From positions 88,599 to 152,598 of the forward strand of contig NW_004443578.1 in the NCBI RefSeq assembly GCF_000330505.1: DNA of 64,000 nt, given 5' to 3'. Under the pieces are notes generated by a model, which saw only the letters and a list, made by a program, of their open reading frames with translations, was not told the DNA's origin and ran no database searches. The DNA is from Entamoeba invadens IP1. Lineage: Eukaryota > Evosea > Mastigamoebida > Endamoebidae. The position numbers and the translations under genes were made by a program. Of this stretch, positions 22,001-32,415 are shown in pieces. How positions within the stretch are numbered: position 1 is the stretch's first letter; every line of letters starts with the position of its first letter.

Positions 22001-24209
22001 TATTTCCGCACAAAATTACATTTCTATAAATGGATATTGCAAAGAAGTGACAAATTGTGAAATAACTTCACTTCTTGGAAATTGCCTGTCATGCCGTGAC
22101 GGGTATTTTCCACATAATGGGAAGTGTACCCGATATCTCGGAGACACCAACTGCGACTGTGTTAGGTATGAAGACAAAAAGTGTTTGCGTTGTTCATCGA
22201 AGCATTATTTGAATGATGGAATTTGTTATTCATGTTCTTCAAATTGTGAGAAATGTACAAATGGGTCGTATTGTTTAAAGTGTACCACTGACTATTATCT
22301 TGTTGAAAATATGTGCAAAGAATCTTCTGAAAATTCTTCTGTTAATTTGGACCACTGCAAAACAGTTGTTTTGGGAATGTCTGTCTGCGCAGTGTGTGAA
22401 AAATATTATTTTCGAAATAGTTTTGGGAAGTGTGTAAAGTGCGTAGAAAATTGTAAAGAATGTAATCAAAAAGATAAATGTATAACATGTAAAACCAATT
22501 TTTTTCTCCTTGAAAATTCGACGCAATGTCTTTCATACACTTTTCTTGAGAATTGCAAAACAAAAAGCCCTACTGGGTGTTTGTCTTGTAATTCGGGCTT
22601 TTTCGTCGATTCACAATTTTGTGTTTCGTGTGATACAAAAATAGAACAGTGTGAATTGTGTGACGAAAATCAAAAATGCACAAAATGCACTGATGATTTT
22701 GTTTTAGTTGACAAAATTTGTGTTTCAAAAAGTAACATCACAAATTGTATTAAAGTTTCTAATTCAAAATGTTCAAAATGCACGTTCTGGAATGTTCCGA
22801 CATCTTCCGGCACTTCATGTCGCAAGAAAGTTGTGTGGTGGGTTGTTTTTTTGCTTGTTTTATTTGTGTTATTCGTTTTTGTCACTTTGATATTTGTGTT
22901 CATCGCAGTGGTGCTTTTCTTGATGAAAAAACACAGAGAAAATAAAATACGAGAAAAGACGTGTATTTTTGATATTAAAAATTCAAATATAACTTTCAAC
23001 CACAAAGCAAAAAGTGATTTTATGCTAAACACGGACAACGTCCAATTTTTTGGAGACCAAGGAGAAATTCCTGTTTTAAAGAAGTCTCGTGAATTACTTT
23101 GTGTTGGGAATAATGGCAAAACGATACTTAAAGTTCAAATCAGTTTTAAAAATAGTGATAAATACCTCATTGAGACAAATCCAAGTGTTATTTCTATTCC
23201 TGGCGGCAAAGCTGCCGAGTTTGAGTTATTACTGACTCCAAAATGTAGTTGTCATTTTAGCGACTCAATTTCTGTAATAACAATCAATTTAAAAACCGGT
23301 AAAAAAACGCACACTATGGTGAAGATTTCTGGTCGAACAGAGGTCTCTACTTTACTTGATTTTGACGAAATCAAAGAAAAAAAGAAAATTGGGGAAGGGG
23401 GGTTTGGAGTTGTTTATCGCGGAGATTTTCGAGGAAATGATGTTGCGATCAAAAAGATGAAAGATGTTTTCAATAGTGAGGAGTCGATTATTGAATTTGA
23501 AAAAGAGGTGAAAATGTTAGACAAATTTCGAAGTGACTTTATTGTTCATTTTTATGGTGCTGTGATGATCCCAAACAAAAAGTGTTTAGTCACCGAATTT
23601 GCGCAATTTGGCAGTTTAGAAAATGTTATTGAAAAACATTTCCACACCAAAAAAGATCTTTTGTTGTCGGCTTTGTCACCAAAATGTGACACTTCTGTTC
23701 CGCTCCAAATGCGGATCAAATTGTTATTAGACGCGGCAAAAGGAATTTTGTATTTACACGAAAATGGGATTTTACACAGAGACATTAAGCCCGACAATAT
23801 TCTTGTGTTTTCATTAGAAAAAGACATGAAAGTGAATGCAAAATTGACTGATTTTGGAACATCACGAAACATCAATTTGTTAATGACAAATATGACCTTC
23901 ACTACGGGTGTTGGAACTCCAACGTATATGGCTCCCGAACTTTTGGGAAGACAGAAGTACAAGAAAAGTGCAGACGTGTATTCATTTGGTATCACTTTGT
24001 ATGAAGGAGTGTCTTTCAATTTCGCTTTCCCACAAGAAAAGTTTGAATACCCATGGAAAATAGCCGAATTCGTGATGGAAGGGAAAAGACCTCCGCAAGA
24101 CGACATCCCAAATTCTATTTTTATTATCATTAAAAACTGTTGGAAACAAATCCCAGAAGACAGAAGTGAAATGCAAAACATCGTCTGCGAACTGCAAAAA
24201 TGGCTGTAA
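19077..24209 (+). CDS. Transmembrane receptor-like protein kinase (TMK, Cys-rich ectodomain)
   Basis: A single exon, 1710 residues. Order: signal peptide (1-19, MKSVSILISLIFLTYFVNS); a beta-rich, Cys-poor region to about 750; furin-like CxxC repeats (about 760-1245, such as CPSHCIHCKNSKCVQC); one membrane helix (about 1250-1280, VFLLVLFVLFVFVTLIFVFI); a linker domain; and a TKL-like kinase (about 1430-1708). Kinase residues are all present: GEGGFG 1439-1444, VAIK Lys1459, HRD Asp1569, DFG Asp1592, APE 1619-1621, so it should be active. The family is the large Entamoeba TMK set, taken to sense surface or environmental cues. CxxC content places it with the CxxC-rich subgroups, but I cannot name the subgroup. 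No intron is needed. The ATG is set by the signal peptide. Confidence 0.95.
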   Translation: MKSVSILISLIFLTYFVNSNQWCELGSTILYTNNTSCTQNGWSVKINLNKYDFLLTNTMAITGAITFEDTSNDQKSINFYFQNPLITVLYVKVSSSSTLLYFDEETRPKDLQIVFACDQNEFKCRENVDLGKQPNFYVAQNALLIFSVIDQKPWISSNRSYTQKIAYLYIDGISQQTVNFEFITNPFLGEQNAPTRYLFTGKSGDNQISFDGKTPLNLVPRSVCEKNGIHRFLVFDEHFNNDTKNKNCFCEPNNTDFSYENNFNFPDCYYNSSMFILNLMNLIENKEDQIVITFERTKWASVLFSSSKKYQLLSQNSEILTFDEINLKDNANVTFHMSVIVKKFVVYKITDFHFLNNLEISEINVIDKNSVINDILFAVDGSYVDKSDVTTKCGKRCILKESVNSLCNCSYTINGWYPVGYYNRNKGDCFVVSNQQELTLFISSPNYVVSNNENWKSVIFNTSFVSITGNYNFTVNVMNVTNCINSVSQIYCNTLILGQNSEISIQSSGVLFIQNVVFETVKDNMNKNGIIKVYNGGILLFTDIRFVFPDTFINDASCFEFVSFQQTQNITITLAKYINLIGNKLIRICPQNVTQFNDEVICEVIGDYFESYDNYTNNVLHCPVSSLYSKIVVSNTFLNQTINFDGQFVQNQNVIKFTKSNSISTSFFNDNIKSVLFVLNSSGIGGAFSTLKGADKLYVGDLFGFSYTTKTKLNTNLMMITNTKFIKKESQFIEVISSPLFQTNALYVTSQNVVKNLQCKTSYLKNGICTTFSDNCNQIYKNANGKNITCESCPDRYEAYKNSCDECPSHCIHCKNSKCVQCDLSFYNLNHTCYPIIDPSVIEYKYDRVLLCKNGTYPSGHTCKNCSANCVLCYSENQCVICDTKYVYKNGGCQLADESGTELATDKESLFCSQNYYLDNGKCFLCSTQFGALCQNCDFQKCYSCENGVINSTGKCTDITTSGCLITNSSYCSGCISAQNYISINGYCKEVTNCEITSLLGNCLSCRDGYFPHNGKCTRYLGDTNCDCVRYEDKKCLRCSSKHYLNDGICYSCSSNCEKCTNGSYCLKCTTDYYLVENMCKESSENSSVNLDHCKTVVLGMSVCAVCEKYYFRNSFGKCVKCVENCKECNQKDKCITCKTNFFLLENSTQCLSYTFLENCKTKSPTGCLSCNSGFFVDSQFCVSCDTKIEQCELCDENQKCTKCTDDFVLVDKICVSKSNITNCIKVSNSKCSKCTFWNVPTSSGTSCRKKVVWWVVFLLVLFVLFVFVTLIFVFIAVVLFLMKKHRENKIREKTCIFDIKNSNITFNHKAKSDFMLNTDNVQFFGDQGEIPVLKKSRELLCVGNNGKTILKVQISFKNSDKYLIETNPSVISIPGGKAAEFELLLTPKCSCHFSDSISVITINLKTGKKTHTMVKISGRTEVSTLLDFDEIKEKKKIGEGGFGVVYRGDFRGNDVAIKKMKDVFNSEESIIEFEKEVKMLDKFRSDFIVHFYGAVMIPNKKCLVTEFAQFGSLENVIEKHFHTKKDLLLSALSPKCDTSVPLQMRIKLLLDAAKGILYLHENGILHRDIKPDNILVFSLEKDMKVNAKLTDFGTSRNINLLMTNMTFTTGVGTPTYMAPELLGRQKYKKSADVYSFGITLYEGVSFNFAFPQEKFEYPWKIAEFVMEGKRPPQDDIPNSIFIIIKNCWKQIPEDRSEMQNIVCELQKWL

Positions 24210-24340
24210 ATGATTTATTTAATTTTGTTATTCTAAATTATAGTTGAACTCTATTTATCGGCAATTGATTTTTATATTAATTTTTATATTAATTTCATAT
24301 TATTAATTAAAACTAGTGGTAGAGTATATTCGCGACAAAT

Positions 24341-24414
24341 GCCAAATATTGAATTCCGATATAATTTCGTTGGACGGTCTATTTAAAAAATAATTATATC
24401 GGCATTCAATATGG
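24341..24414. repeat. Imperfect inverted repeat
   Basis: Arms near 24341-24368 (CCAAATATTGAATTCCGATA...) and 24390-24414 (ending GGCATTCAATATGG) pair with a few mismatches around a 22-base loop. It sits in the 340-bp space between the TMK and the methyltransferase; no other feature is seen there. A TATA-like GAAATAAAAGG at about 24514-24524 serves the next gene. Confidence 0.6.
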
Positions 24415-24549
24415 AAATTGATTTATTTATAAGTTAAATAACACACAAGTTACTCATTGCATTATCCGATAAGATACCGCCCAATAATCTAAGAATGTAA
24501 CTTCCAATGAAAAGAAATAAAAGGAATAGAAAACTTTCAAATTATAAGA

Positions 24550-25305
24550 ATGGAAGACCTTGACCTAAGCCAAGAAAGTCAAGCGGCTCTTCTTCAGTAC
24601 TTTTCTTCATATAACACGTACTCAGAATTTTCCTCTGAACTCTCACACTTCAACGAGGAAAGTGAAAAACCGGATCTTGAAACTAAAGCTTATGCGACTG
24701 AAACGTTTTGGGAGGACCGTTATAAAACCGACTCCAATACTTTTGAATGGCTCAGTAATTATGAAGAGATCTCAAATATATTAGATGAGTGGCTTATGAA
24801 TTTCAAAAAATCGAGCAGGCTCCTTGTAACAGGTTGTGGCACGTCGGAGCTGACACAAAAGTTGTCTGTAATAGGTAATTGGAGCGATATAGTCTCGATG
24901 GATTGTTCACCCTCCGTCATCGAAGCCATGAAGAAAAAGTACCCGTCACAGGGTGTCACCTGGGATGTCAATGACTTGACGCACATGACATACCGTGACG
25001 GGGAGTTTTCGATCATCATCGACAAAGCGACGATCGACGCGTTACTTGCAGCGGACAAGAACAGTGAAGAGAGTGAGAAAGACGACGAGAATATCAATCA
25101 CACGCAAAATGTTGTGAAAATGATGAAAGAACTTTCAAGGGTTTTACAAAGGGGAGGAGTTTTAATATGGCTTTCTTTTGGGGAAAATAAGACAAATTTT
25201 ATTCAAGAAAATCCATGGGGAAAAAATTGGTGTCTTGAAAAAAGTCAAGAAATTGGAGAGGCGGGGTGCATGCAGTACACCGCTTATTTGATTCGAAAAA
25301 AATGA
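24550..25305 (+). CDS. EEF1AKMT4/METTL13-like lysine methyltransferase
   Basis: A 251-residue class I methyltransferase using S-adenosylmethionine. Signature order: AYATETFWEDRYKTD and FEWLSNYEEI (family-specific start), SRLLVTGCGTSEL (SAM-binding motif I, about 90-102), DIVSMDCSPSVIEAM (motif II acidic residue), IIIDKATIDALL (family motif DKxTxDAL), then RVLQRGGVLIWLSFGE. Members of this family methylate lysines, notably on elongation factor 1A; the substrate here is inferred from family only. Start support: TATA-like GAAATAAAAGG about 35 bases upstream. A Ser/Glu/Asp insert follows the DAL motif. Standard length; no truncation. Confidence 0.88.
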   Translation: MEDLDLSQESQAALLQYFSSYNTYSEFSSELSHFNEESEKPDLETKAYATETFWEDRYKTDSNTFEWLSNYEEISNILDEWLMNFKKSSRLLVTGCGTSELTQKLSVIGNWSDIVSMDCSPSVIEAMKKKYPSQGVTWDVNDLTHMTYRDGEFSIIIDKATIDALLAADKNSEESEKDDENINHTQNVVKMMKELSRVLQRGGVLIWLSFGENKTNFIQENPWGKNWCLEKSQEIGEAGCMQYTAYLIRKK

Positions 25306-25832
25306 TTCGTTTTTTTCATTTGCGTTCTCAAATTGTCAAAAATCTGAGGAAAAATCTAATCTCATCACTTTTGCGTAATAAAGGAGCGTCTTGAGTATAT
25401 TATAGTTTTGGGAATCGAATTTAATTATAAGTAATGGAAACTATTAATAATTGATATTTCTAGAAAAAATAAGTATAATAATTAATGGTAAAAATAACTA
25501 AGGTTTTTAGTTTGAAAAATAATTATAAAAAACCTTTTAATTAAACAATAATTCTTTGAAAAATAATTGTTTTAATTCTATTATATCGGTAACTTCATTA
25601 GAGCAAATTCACTGGATTAACACAGAAATTATTATTGAATCAATTTTAAATCCAATATAATTCCAATGATTTTAAAAAAAACTAAAGTCAATAAACAACT
25701 CAATATAAAATGTATTATTCAATATGGTTAAACCAATTAAAATTATAATACTGAATTGAGATTATTGAGATTGACAAAATGAGTAATTTGGTGGAATAAA
25801 AAGACGGAAGAGGATCTTCGAAACACAAAAAA
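25306..25832. other. Intergenic
   Basis: No gene. A TATA-like GGAATAAAAAG at about 25793-25803 stands 30-40 bases before the next ATG. Confidence 0.6.
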
Positions 25833-26501
25833 ATGGATTTGTCGCCACTGTTTGTTAACAAACTGACATTAACAAGTCAACTCATCCCACTGAATTTGAC
25901 CAAATACCACCTCAAGGTGAAGTGGGAAGACAGTGCACAAAAGATCAACGGAAACATTATGATTGCACTCTACGCTGCTCGCCGAGAGATGGACAAGAAC
26001 TACATCACGTACTTTTACCCCGTCACGGGGAAAGACACATACACCTTTGATAAAGAGCTTCCGAGGGGGTTCTACGACGTGCGCGTCCTCTCATACACGC
26101 GTGGTATAACATACACGTACCAGCGGTTATTCACAATCGACGAATTTTTTGTTGGCGAGCCCTATGAAGAGAAGTTTGAATTGGTCGTCGACGCATTCCC
26201 AGATCGATCGGAAATTTTAGTTAAAATTAACGCCCCAGCCGATGAGGGTGATTTCATTGGAATGTTTGCGAGAGAAACCGTTTCGATGAAGGACAACTAC
26301 ATGATTGGGCTCGGTAACACCATTTTTGGGGAAGGAAACCTCCAGAGGTTCTTCCCTGTCAACAAGGCTCAGCTTGGCGACATCAATGGAAAGGAGTTCC
26401 AGGTCAGGTTTTTCAAGAAAGATTGCGAGATCGTCAATGGGATAGACACAAATCGGATGCCGTTTGCGTTTTCTAATTACTTTAAATTTGAGACGAACTA
26501 A
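25833..26501 (+). CDS. Duplicated beta-sandwich protein (SKICH-like), cytosolic
   Basis: A 222-residue protein without signal peptide or membrane helix. It appears to consist of two similar beta-rich halves: about 25-105 (NIMIALYAARR ... YITYFYPVTGKDTYTF ... GFYDVRVLSY) and 118-215 (GDFIGMFARETVSM ... YMIGLGNTIFGEGN ... KEFQVRFFKKD). The pattern 'act as surface strand, D-[FW]-IG-[LM]-[FY], then YxFRxF' resembles SKICH domains of the CALCOCO type; this is a fold-level guess. Codon use is rich in C/G at third positions compared with neighbours, which in Entamoeba goes with high expression. Converges on the next gene with only 14 bp between stops. Function unknown. Confidence 0.8.
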   Translation: MDLSPLFVNKLTLTSQLIPLNLTKYHLKVKWEDSAQKINGNIMIALYAARREMDKNYITYFYPVTGKDTYTFDKELPRGFYDVRVLSYTRGITYTYQRLFTIDEFFVGEPYEEKFELVVDAFPDRSEILVKINAPADEGDFIGMFARETVSMKDNYMIGLGNTIFGEGNLQRFFPVNKAQLGDINGKEFQVRFFKKDCEIVNGIDTNRMPFAFSNYFKFETN

Positions 26502-26515
26502 TTGAGGAAATGTTT

Positions 26516-27025
26516 TCAATTTGCGTTTTTTGTCTGTTCATTGAACGTTGGACAGTTACTGTGGATGGCGAGTTGCCCAATGAGAAGCCGATGCACTTCA
26601 AAATCCGGGAAGGCCTCGAATTTCTCTCCAAGTTCATTTATTGCAGTTGCAAGTGATGAATTACATGAATTGCCATAACAGTCGAGTTCTTCGCACAAAT
26701 AGAGTGCATTTTCTAAGACAAGTTTTGGGGCGTTTGATGTGAGATATGGAATTTTCGGTCTACAACTCATTTTGTGTGGTATCCGCGCGATTTTTTGACT
26801 TTGAGTGAAACAAAAGATTTGAGGGGAAGGTACGGAGACATCTTCATTCGAAAATGTCAACGTTTTATAGTAAAAGCCAAATACAATGTTATAATTTGCT
26901 TGACATAATATGACAATGTTTGTACGGATTTGTAAAGATGGAAATATATAAAACCATTCATATGGGTCTTTGTCACTGTCAAATAACACATCCATTGCAA
27001 GAAGATCTTCATAAAAGTTATTCAT
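26516..27025 (-). CDS. TLDc-like domain protein, short
   Basis: A 169-residue protein that fits the TLDc pattern: MDVLFDSDKDPYEWFYIF, then NIVILCQANYNIVFGFYY (the N-x-[VF]-FG core), a strand SPQIFCFTQSQK, an Asn/Cys loop CYGNSCNSS, and a closing FEVHRLLIGQL. TLDc proteins in other eukaryotes are tied to oxidative-stress protection and V-ATPase regulation; Entamoeba has many divergent ones, mostly unstudied. The usual GG of VFGG is absent, so this is a divergent copy. It has no extra domain. The ATG at 27025 gives the N-terminus directly at the domain. Confidence 0.65.
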   Translation of the reverse strand: MNNFYEDLLAMDVLFDSDKDPYEWFYIFPSLQIRTNIVILCQANYNIVFGFYYKTLTFSNEDVSVPSPQIFCFTQSQKIARIPHKMSCRPKIPYLTSNAPKLVLENALYLCEELDCYGNSCNSSLATAINELGEKFEAFPDFEVHRLLIGQLAIHSNCPTFNEQTKNAN

Positions 27026-27363
27026 AACTATACTTCGTAGTTTTGGACTATCGTATTGACTTGTAAAAAATTAATACTAATTTTATAATAAATATATTAT
27101 AAAAAAAAAATTTAATATACCGTTTTGGTGTGACGGGTATTTTTTAAATAAACTATATTTATTATATTTATTTTATTAAAATATTAAAAATATAACTTGT
27201 GAAAACTTTTTTTAACTACATAATTATAGTAGATTTTCTATTAATAATTCGACTTTATCATTTATATATAAACTATTGTTTTTGTTTGATTTATTATACT
27301 TTTATAATAAACAACAAGTTTAAAAAAAAGAGAAATGTCAATAAACAATCTCAAAAAGAGACG

Positions 27364-28857
27364 ATGGAAATCGAAAAGAGTGAGACAGACCCAACCTATG
27401 AACAACGAAAGGCGTATTACCGTTTGTTATTTATTTTTGATTTTTTGTTTTTGAAATGAATGGTTCTCGTGTTTTCAATCATCTCTCTCATTTTAATTTT
27501 TCCAAGTCAAAATTGACCCTATTTTCAAATAAAACGTTTTAAACACGTTTTCGTTTTGGTACGTACGTCCACGGTCATCACTTAATCATTTTTGACAAAA
27601 AAAGAGATTTCAATTAAACCGAAACGGTGACGAATAGAGTCCTGTTTTCCTACCGATGATTTTTATCGCTGGGTGACACGAGACGGCAAATTCTCAGACA
27701 CCCGCGAGTTATCCTTCACTCAACCGGACAGCACATATCTTCGTTTCCAACACTTTTCGAGTTCTACTGAGTTCCAGAAACGGCTGAACATGAAGTGTCC
27801 GCTGAAGTTTGATATAGGTGCTATTTATGATAAGTTATTAACGGGGACTGGAGGGGTTCCCAAGTTACGTGAATTTGTTATAGATATAGATATGGATGAA
27901 TATAATGATGTTCGGTATTGTTGTAAAGGTGCTACGGTGTGTCCGAAGTGTTGGCCTTTATTAGTTTCGGCATCCAATCTTCTCAATTTCGTTTTGGTAA
28001 CTCATTTTGGATTTAAACATGTGTTAACAGTTTTCAGTGGTCGACGTGGACTCCACTTCTGGGTCTGTGATCGTTCCGCAATGGAAATGAGTGATTTGAC
28101 ACGTAACTATGTCGTCCAATACCTCAATCTCTTCGAAGCAAAAAACGTGAATGAGAAAGGCGAGAGTTTCGTGATCGTGAAAAGACAACATGATTTGTTC
28201 GACACCGCTTTTGATATTTTAGAACCTATTTTTGGAAAGTATTGCACCGATCAAGAAATTTTTTGCAATCAGAATAGAAGAGACAGATTTTTAAGATTGA
28301 TCGGCGACGCAAAAAGCCGATCACTTTTACAGGAAAAAGGCGACAATTTGACGTGGGAGGTCGTGAGGAAAGTTATCGTTTGTTCTTTGATGTTTTGATG
28401 AATTTTACATATCGTTTGTATGACTTTTGACAAACTCGTATATATAGTAAAATTAATTATATTATTACTAGTATATCCCTGGTACATTTAAATAGTAAAA
28501 TAAACTATACAATAGTTTTGAGCCACATGAGATGACCGACAGACGACGCCGCTTGATCTCCAAAAGATTGTCTTTACCTATTTATATCCACGACTTGATA
28601 TTAACGTCTCAACAAAGTTAAACCATTTGTTGAAAGCACCTTTTTGCATCCATCCTGGAACAGGAAAAGTGTGTGTTCCTATTCACTTTACCGATGTAGC
28701 TGATTTTGATATTAAACAAGTCCCAACGATGGAAGAGGCGATTAAGGAAATGTCAGAGACGATGGATACAGAGGAGGGGGAATATAGCTACAAACACTTT
28801 TTGAAATGTTTCCACACGTTTGTGGACGATTTGGTCCAAGATAAAAACGCGATTTGA
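27364..28857 (+). CDS. DNA primase small (catalytic) subunit, PRIM1 family
   Basis: Three exons, 27364-27421, 27638-28377 and 28543-28857, give about 370 residues; all introns open GTTTGT and phases match. The subunit makes RNA primers for DNA polymerase alpha at replication forks. Visible: KAYYQSCFPTDDFYRW start; LSFTQPDSTYLRFQ; catalytic Asp pair DID (Asp102, Asp104) in FVIDIDMDEYNDVR; zinc-binding CCKGATVCPKC (114-124); SGRRGLHFWVCD; and C-terminal YPRLDINVSTKLNHLLKAPF. Human p49 is 420 residues, so this is slightly short but complete in core motifs. An out-of-frame ATG lies 31 bases upstream of the start. It is divergent from the TLDc-like gene. Confidence 0.93.
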
Positions 28858-29446
28858 GTGAGTGGTGTGGTGTTTTGGTTGTGTGTGGTATGACCAACAA
28901 AATTTTTTTTAAATATTCAATAAATTTAATAAATAATAATACAAGAAACTATAATATTATGAAATACTTATTTAATTATTTATTATATTTATTTAACTAA
29001 TGTTTATAATGAAATTAATAATTATTTAATTAGTAATGTAATTATTAATATTGTTATTATAAAATAATAATTTATAACTATAAGTTCAACTAATGTTTAT
29101 TAATAAATATTAATTAATATTAATAAATATATAAAAAATTAAAACAATTAAATATAAATTAGTTTTGTATTATATTTTTATTATATTTATTATTAAAGAA
29201 AAATATAAATAATTATAATATTATTTTATTAAATGAAAAAAGAGAAAAATCAAAATATACATACAAATGTGGTTTTATTAATGGTTAAATTAATTATAAA
29301 TGAATCATTAAATTACTATTCAAAATATTTTTATCGGTAACAAAGAGATGAGATAACAAGTACAACAACAAGAATATAATAATAAGACTCCGATAAAAAT
29401 GACCATCATTCTGAATATGCACCGAAGATAGAGGAACTTAAAAAAC
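28858..29446. other. Intergenic, nothing seen
   Basis: Extremely AT-rich, with no supported gene or repeat. Confidence 0.6.
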
Positions 29447-31380
29447 ATGGCTGACACAACATCAGAACTTCACGATTTCCCAACTTTATTACAACTTCTT
29501 TCATCATATACGTCTATTCCAACGACTTTAAAAGGTCTCATTGACAATTCCAATCACATAGTTTCTTTACTCATCAACTCAATATCAACAAACGACACGT
29601 CAAAATGTGTCGACCCCATTTGCAAACTGCCAAACCCTTCAAAATTTTTACAAAACGAAGACACTCACGAGGAAAACCTATTTTTTAAAATTGAGGCGAA
29701 CAACTCACTTCTCAAATCTGCTCGGCTGCTCGGAGTCAAAGTTTGTTCATGGTCAATCATTTAGTTTTTGTATTATAAAATATAGATTACCCTTTTTAAT
29801 TAGTAATAAAAAGTAAAAGAACTATTAACAGACTCACGAATAGTTAAATTTGACGGCATCGGAGTTTACGAGTCCAACGCCTGAGGTCTATAGTCAGATT
29901 GTCTCACTGATTTGGCAATTATTGATTATCGACCTTCAAAAAAGAATTTCAAAGAGTTCACCAGGGAGTGTGGACGCAGTCCTCGCACAACTATTGAACA
30001 AAGTCGTGCCAGGAACACTCCCAAATTACGAAACAACTCAACAAGTCGTCGATGATTTGTCCGCCCGAACAGATTTTCAAGTGACAACTCCCCGTCTCCA
30101 CGTGACGGAGAATGAAGAGAGTGACGGAAAGACAGACGTGGAGATGCAAAACGAAAAAGAGAAAATTGAAAGGAAATTGGATGAGATGCAGAAAAGGTTT
30201 GTTCAACAGTTTATCTTACTAAAATTTACTATTTTTTAAAACTAGTAATGTATTAAATAAATTAACAACAAGGCTGGAAAGACAAGACTCAAAAGACCTC
30301 GAGGCTGCGATTTTGAAGTTGGAAGATGAAAATCAAGATCTTAAGAACGAAATCTCCAAAACATATGACGATTTGACAAAAGCAAGATTTTTATTATTAC
30401 AAAAAATGAGCGAAACAAGACTGAAAATGGCTGAAGTGGAACGAGCGTTGAGGAATAAAACCGTGGTGGAACGAGAGATATTACAAAAAAAGAAATTGAG
30501 AGAAGCGAAAGTTGAACGAAAGAAAGAATTGGCCCACAACATATCACAAAAAATCCAAACAACTTATTTTGAGGTTTCCGAACTTGAATTTGAGATTTCT
30601 AGATTGAAACTTCTTGAGAAGGACAAGCGAAACGAGCTGAACAAAACGATGAGAAAAAACAAAATCTCGACGATTCTTATCGAAGAAAAGGAAAGTGACA
30701 AAACGCAAATGGAGATATTAATCAATAAATTAATTGAAAAAGAACGCAAGGAGAAACAAGAAAAAAATGAACTTAAAATTAAAACCGAACAGTTGAAAAA
30801 CGAAAAAAAGAAGATTGAGATTGATAAGATGATGACTGTCGCGGAACGCGAGCAAAACGAGTTAGAAAGCGAGAAAAAATTGGAGAAGATGGAAAACCTC
30901 AATAATTCAATTGGACGTGTCGAGCGAGGAATTGTGCACGAGGAAATGGAACACGACAGAGCGAAGGAACGACTTGAACAAGCGGAAGAGTTAAACAAAC
31001 TCCGCGAAGCTGAGGGAGATTTTATGAAAGACCAATTATTGAGGAAAAAGGAAAGGGCGAGGAGGGAGAATGAAGTGGATTCAAAAAAAGTCGCGAAAAA
31101 GAGGAAAGAGGCCCATTTGAAGAAACTCAAAGTGATGCAAATGGACGAAAAGGTCGAAGACAAACTCCTTGAAAAGAGAGTCGTCAAGGCGGAGAAGGAG
31201 AAGTGCGACGAAGTGCTAGAGGTCATCGACGAGAGGGAACAGCAACAGCAGGAAGAGATCTTAGCTTCGAAACAAAGGAAGAAAAATCTCTTTCAGAAGA
31301 AACAAATTGAGAGAATGTTTCAAATTAAGCAGAGGTTCATAGAAATGGGGATGGTCGACGTTTGTGAAGAAGAACAGTGA
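29447..31380 (+). CDS. Coiled-coil protein, orphan
   Basis: Three exons, 29447-29740, 29844-30196 and 30273-31380, in matching phases with GTTTGT donors, give about 584 residues. The first 100 residues are Leu/Ser-rich and helical, not coiled coil. From about residue 195 (NEKEKIERKLDEMQKRLERQ) almost to the end it is heptad-rich, Lys/Glu/Arg-dense coiled coil with few breaks. I see no head domain, kinase or motor motif and no membrane segment. Likely roles are scaffold or cytoskeletal, but nothing in the sequence proves this. The antisense Ser-rich frames opposite exon 3 are shadows. Confidence 0.8.
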
Positions 31381-32132
31381 CTTAGTTTTTTCGAAGTCTC
31401 TTCTGTATTCTTATTCCGCCAGAAAAGTGAGATACAATTAAATTATAATTTATTTACTATTTTTTTAATTTTTGATTTTCTTTATGATATTATTAAAATT
31501 AATAGTTAAATAAATTATTAATTTATTTCAATAGATTATTAGTAAATAATATTATTATTACTATTATATTATATTTTTTTTCAAAAAAAACAAAACAATA
31601 GAAATAACTATTTTTAGTTTAATCAAATAGGTTTTGAAATAAGCAAAACAAACAAGCCAATTTAAGACGAATTTTATTGCCAAAATTTTTTTTTGATTTT
31701 AACATAAACTTTATTTTTTTATGAAGTTAAAAAAAAATAACAATAAAATATTTAAACATCTAAAAGTCCCGTTTTGTAGGCTATTTTCATACTGTTATTA
31801 TATTTAAAACGAAAAAAAGAAAACGAGAATATATCGACTTACAAGACGAAACGAACGAAATGCTCGAAGTGGCTCTGCATTTTTCAATTAAAACGAACAC
31901 TTATTAATTTATTCTATATTTCTAGTATAAAAAATACCAACAGTATTACCACAAAGCAGTTATTGCTTAACACAAAGAATGGAAGTATTGCTTTGTCGAA
32001 TGCTTTTTTCAAAGAACAGGCTTGGATGACCTCTTTTGGCGGGTGTGTCGTCATATTGACAAGACAAAACAGACGACGAAACATTCTCTGAGAGCTGGAA
32101 CATTTCATTTTGTATTTCAAAAAGTAAACAAC
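31381..32132. other. Intergenic, nothing seen
   Basis: AT-rich; small frames between 31914 and 32213 overlap the next promoter and are not supported. Confidence 0.6.
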
Positions 32133-32150
32133 AGTATAAAAGGAGTGAAC
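32133..32150 (+). promoter_or_regulatory. TATA box and GAAC element, textbook Entamoeba promoter
   Basis: AGTATAAAAGGAGTGAAC is followed by an initiator-like CCATTCACTC at 32159-32168, just before the ATG at 32173. All three core elements are present with standard spacing. Confidence 0.8.
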
Positions 32151-32172
32151 TTGGATATCCATTCACTCAACA

Positions 32173-32415
32173 ATGTTCTTTGTCATCTTCTTTATTGCTT
32201 CAGCTCTTGCTGACGACGCGTGGAAGGCAAATTACAACAAAGCAAATTACACGCTTGCGACTGTTCTTATTTGGGGCATTGTGTTTGCAGTCTTAGTTGT
32301 GTTGTCTGCACTTATTGCTTCAGTGATGGTCTTGCGAAAGTGGATCATCAACAGAAAACTCAAACAAGAAGTCAAAGAAGACGAACTCAAAGAGGAAGTC
32401 GTCACTGCCAACTAA
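32173..32415 (+). CDS. Small single-pass membrane protein with signal peptide
   Basis: 80 residues. A signal peptide (MFFVIFFIASALA, likely cleaved before DD) is followed by about 17 lumenal residues with two NxT/N-type sites (ANYT), one membrane helix (about 29-54, LATVLIWGIVFAVLVVLSALIA) and a charged cytoplasmic tail (RKWIINRKLKQEVKEDE). It is therefore a mini type I membrane protein. I do not recognise a family. The strong promoter and good codons suggest high expression. Possible roles (cargo adaptor, regulator of a larger complex) are guesses. Confidence 0.8.
   Translation: MFFVIFFIASALADDAWKANYNKANYTLATVLIWGIVFAVLVVLSALIASVMVLRKWIINRKLKQEVKEDELKEEVVTAN

Noticed and set aside
30333..31226. 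Ser/Phe-rich antisense frames opposite the coiled-coil gene
   Set aside because: Same composition effect as opposite the charged gene.
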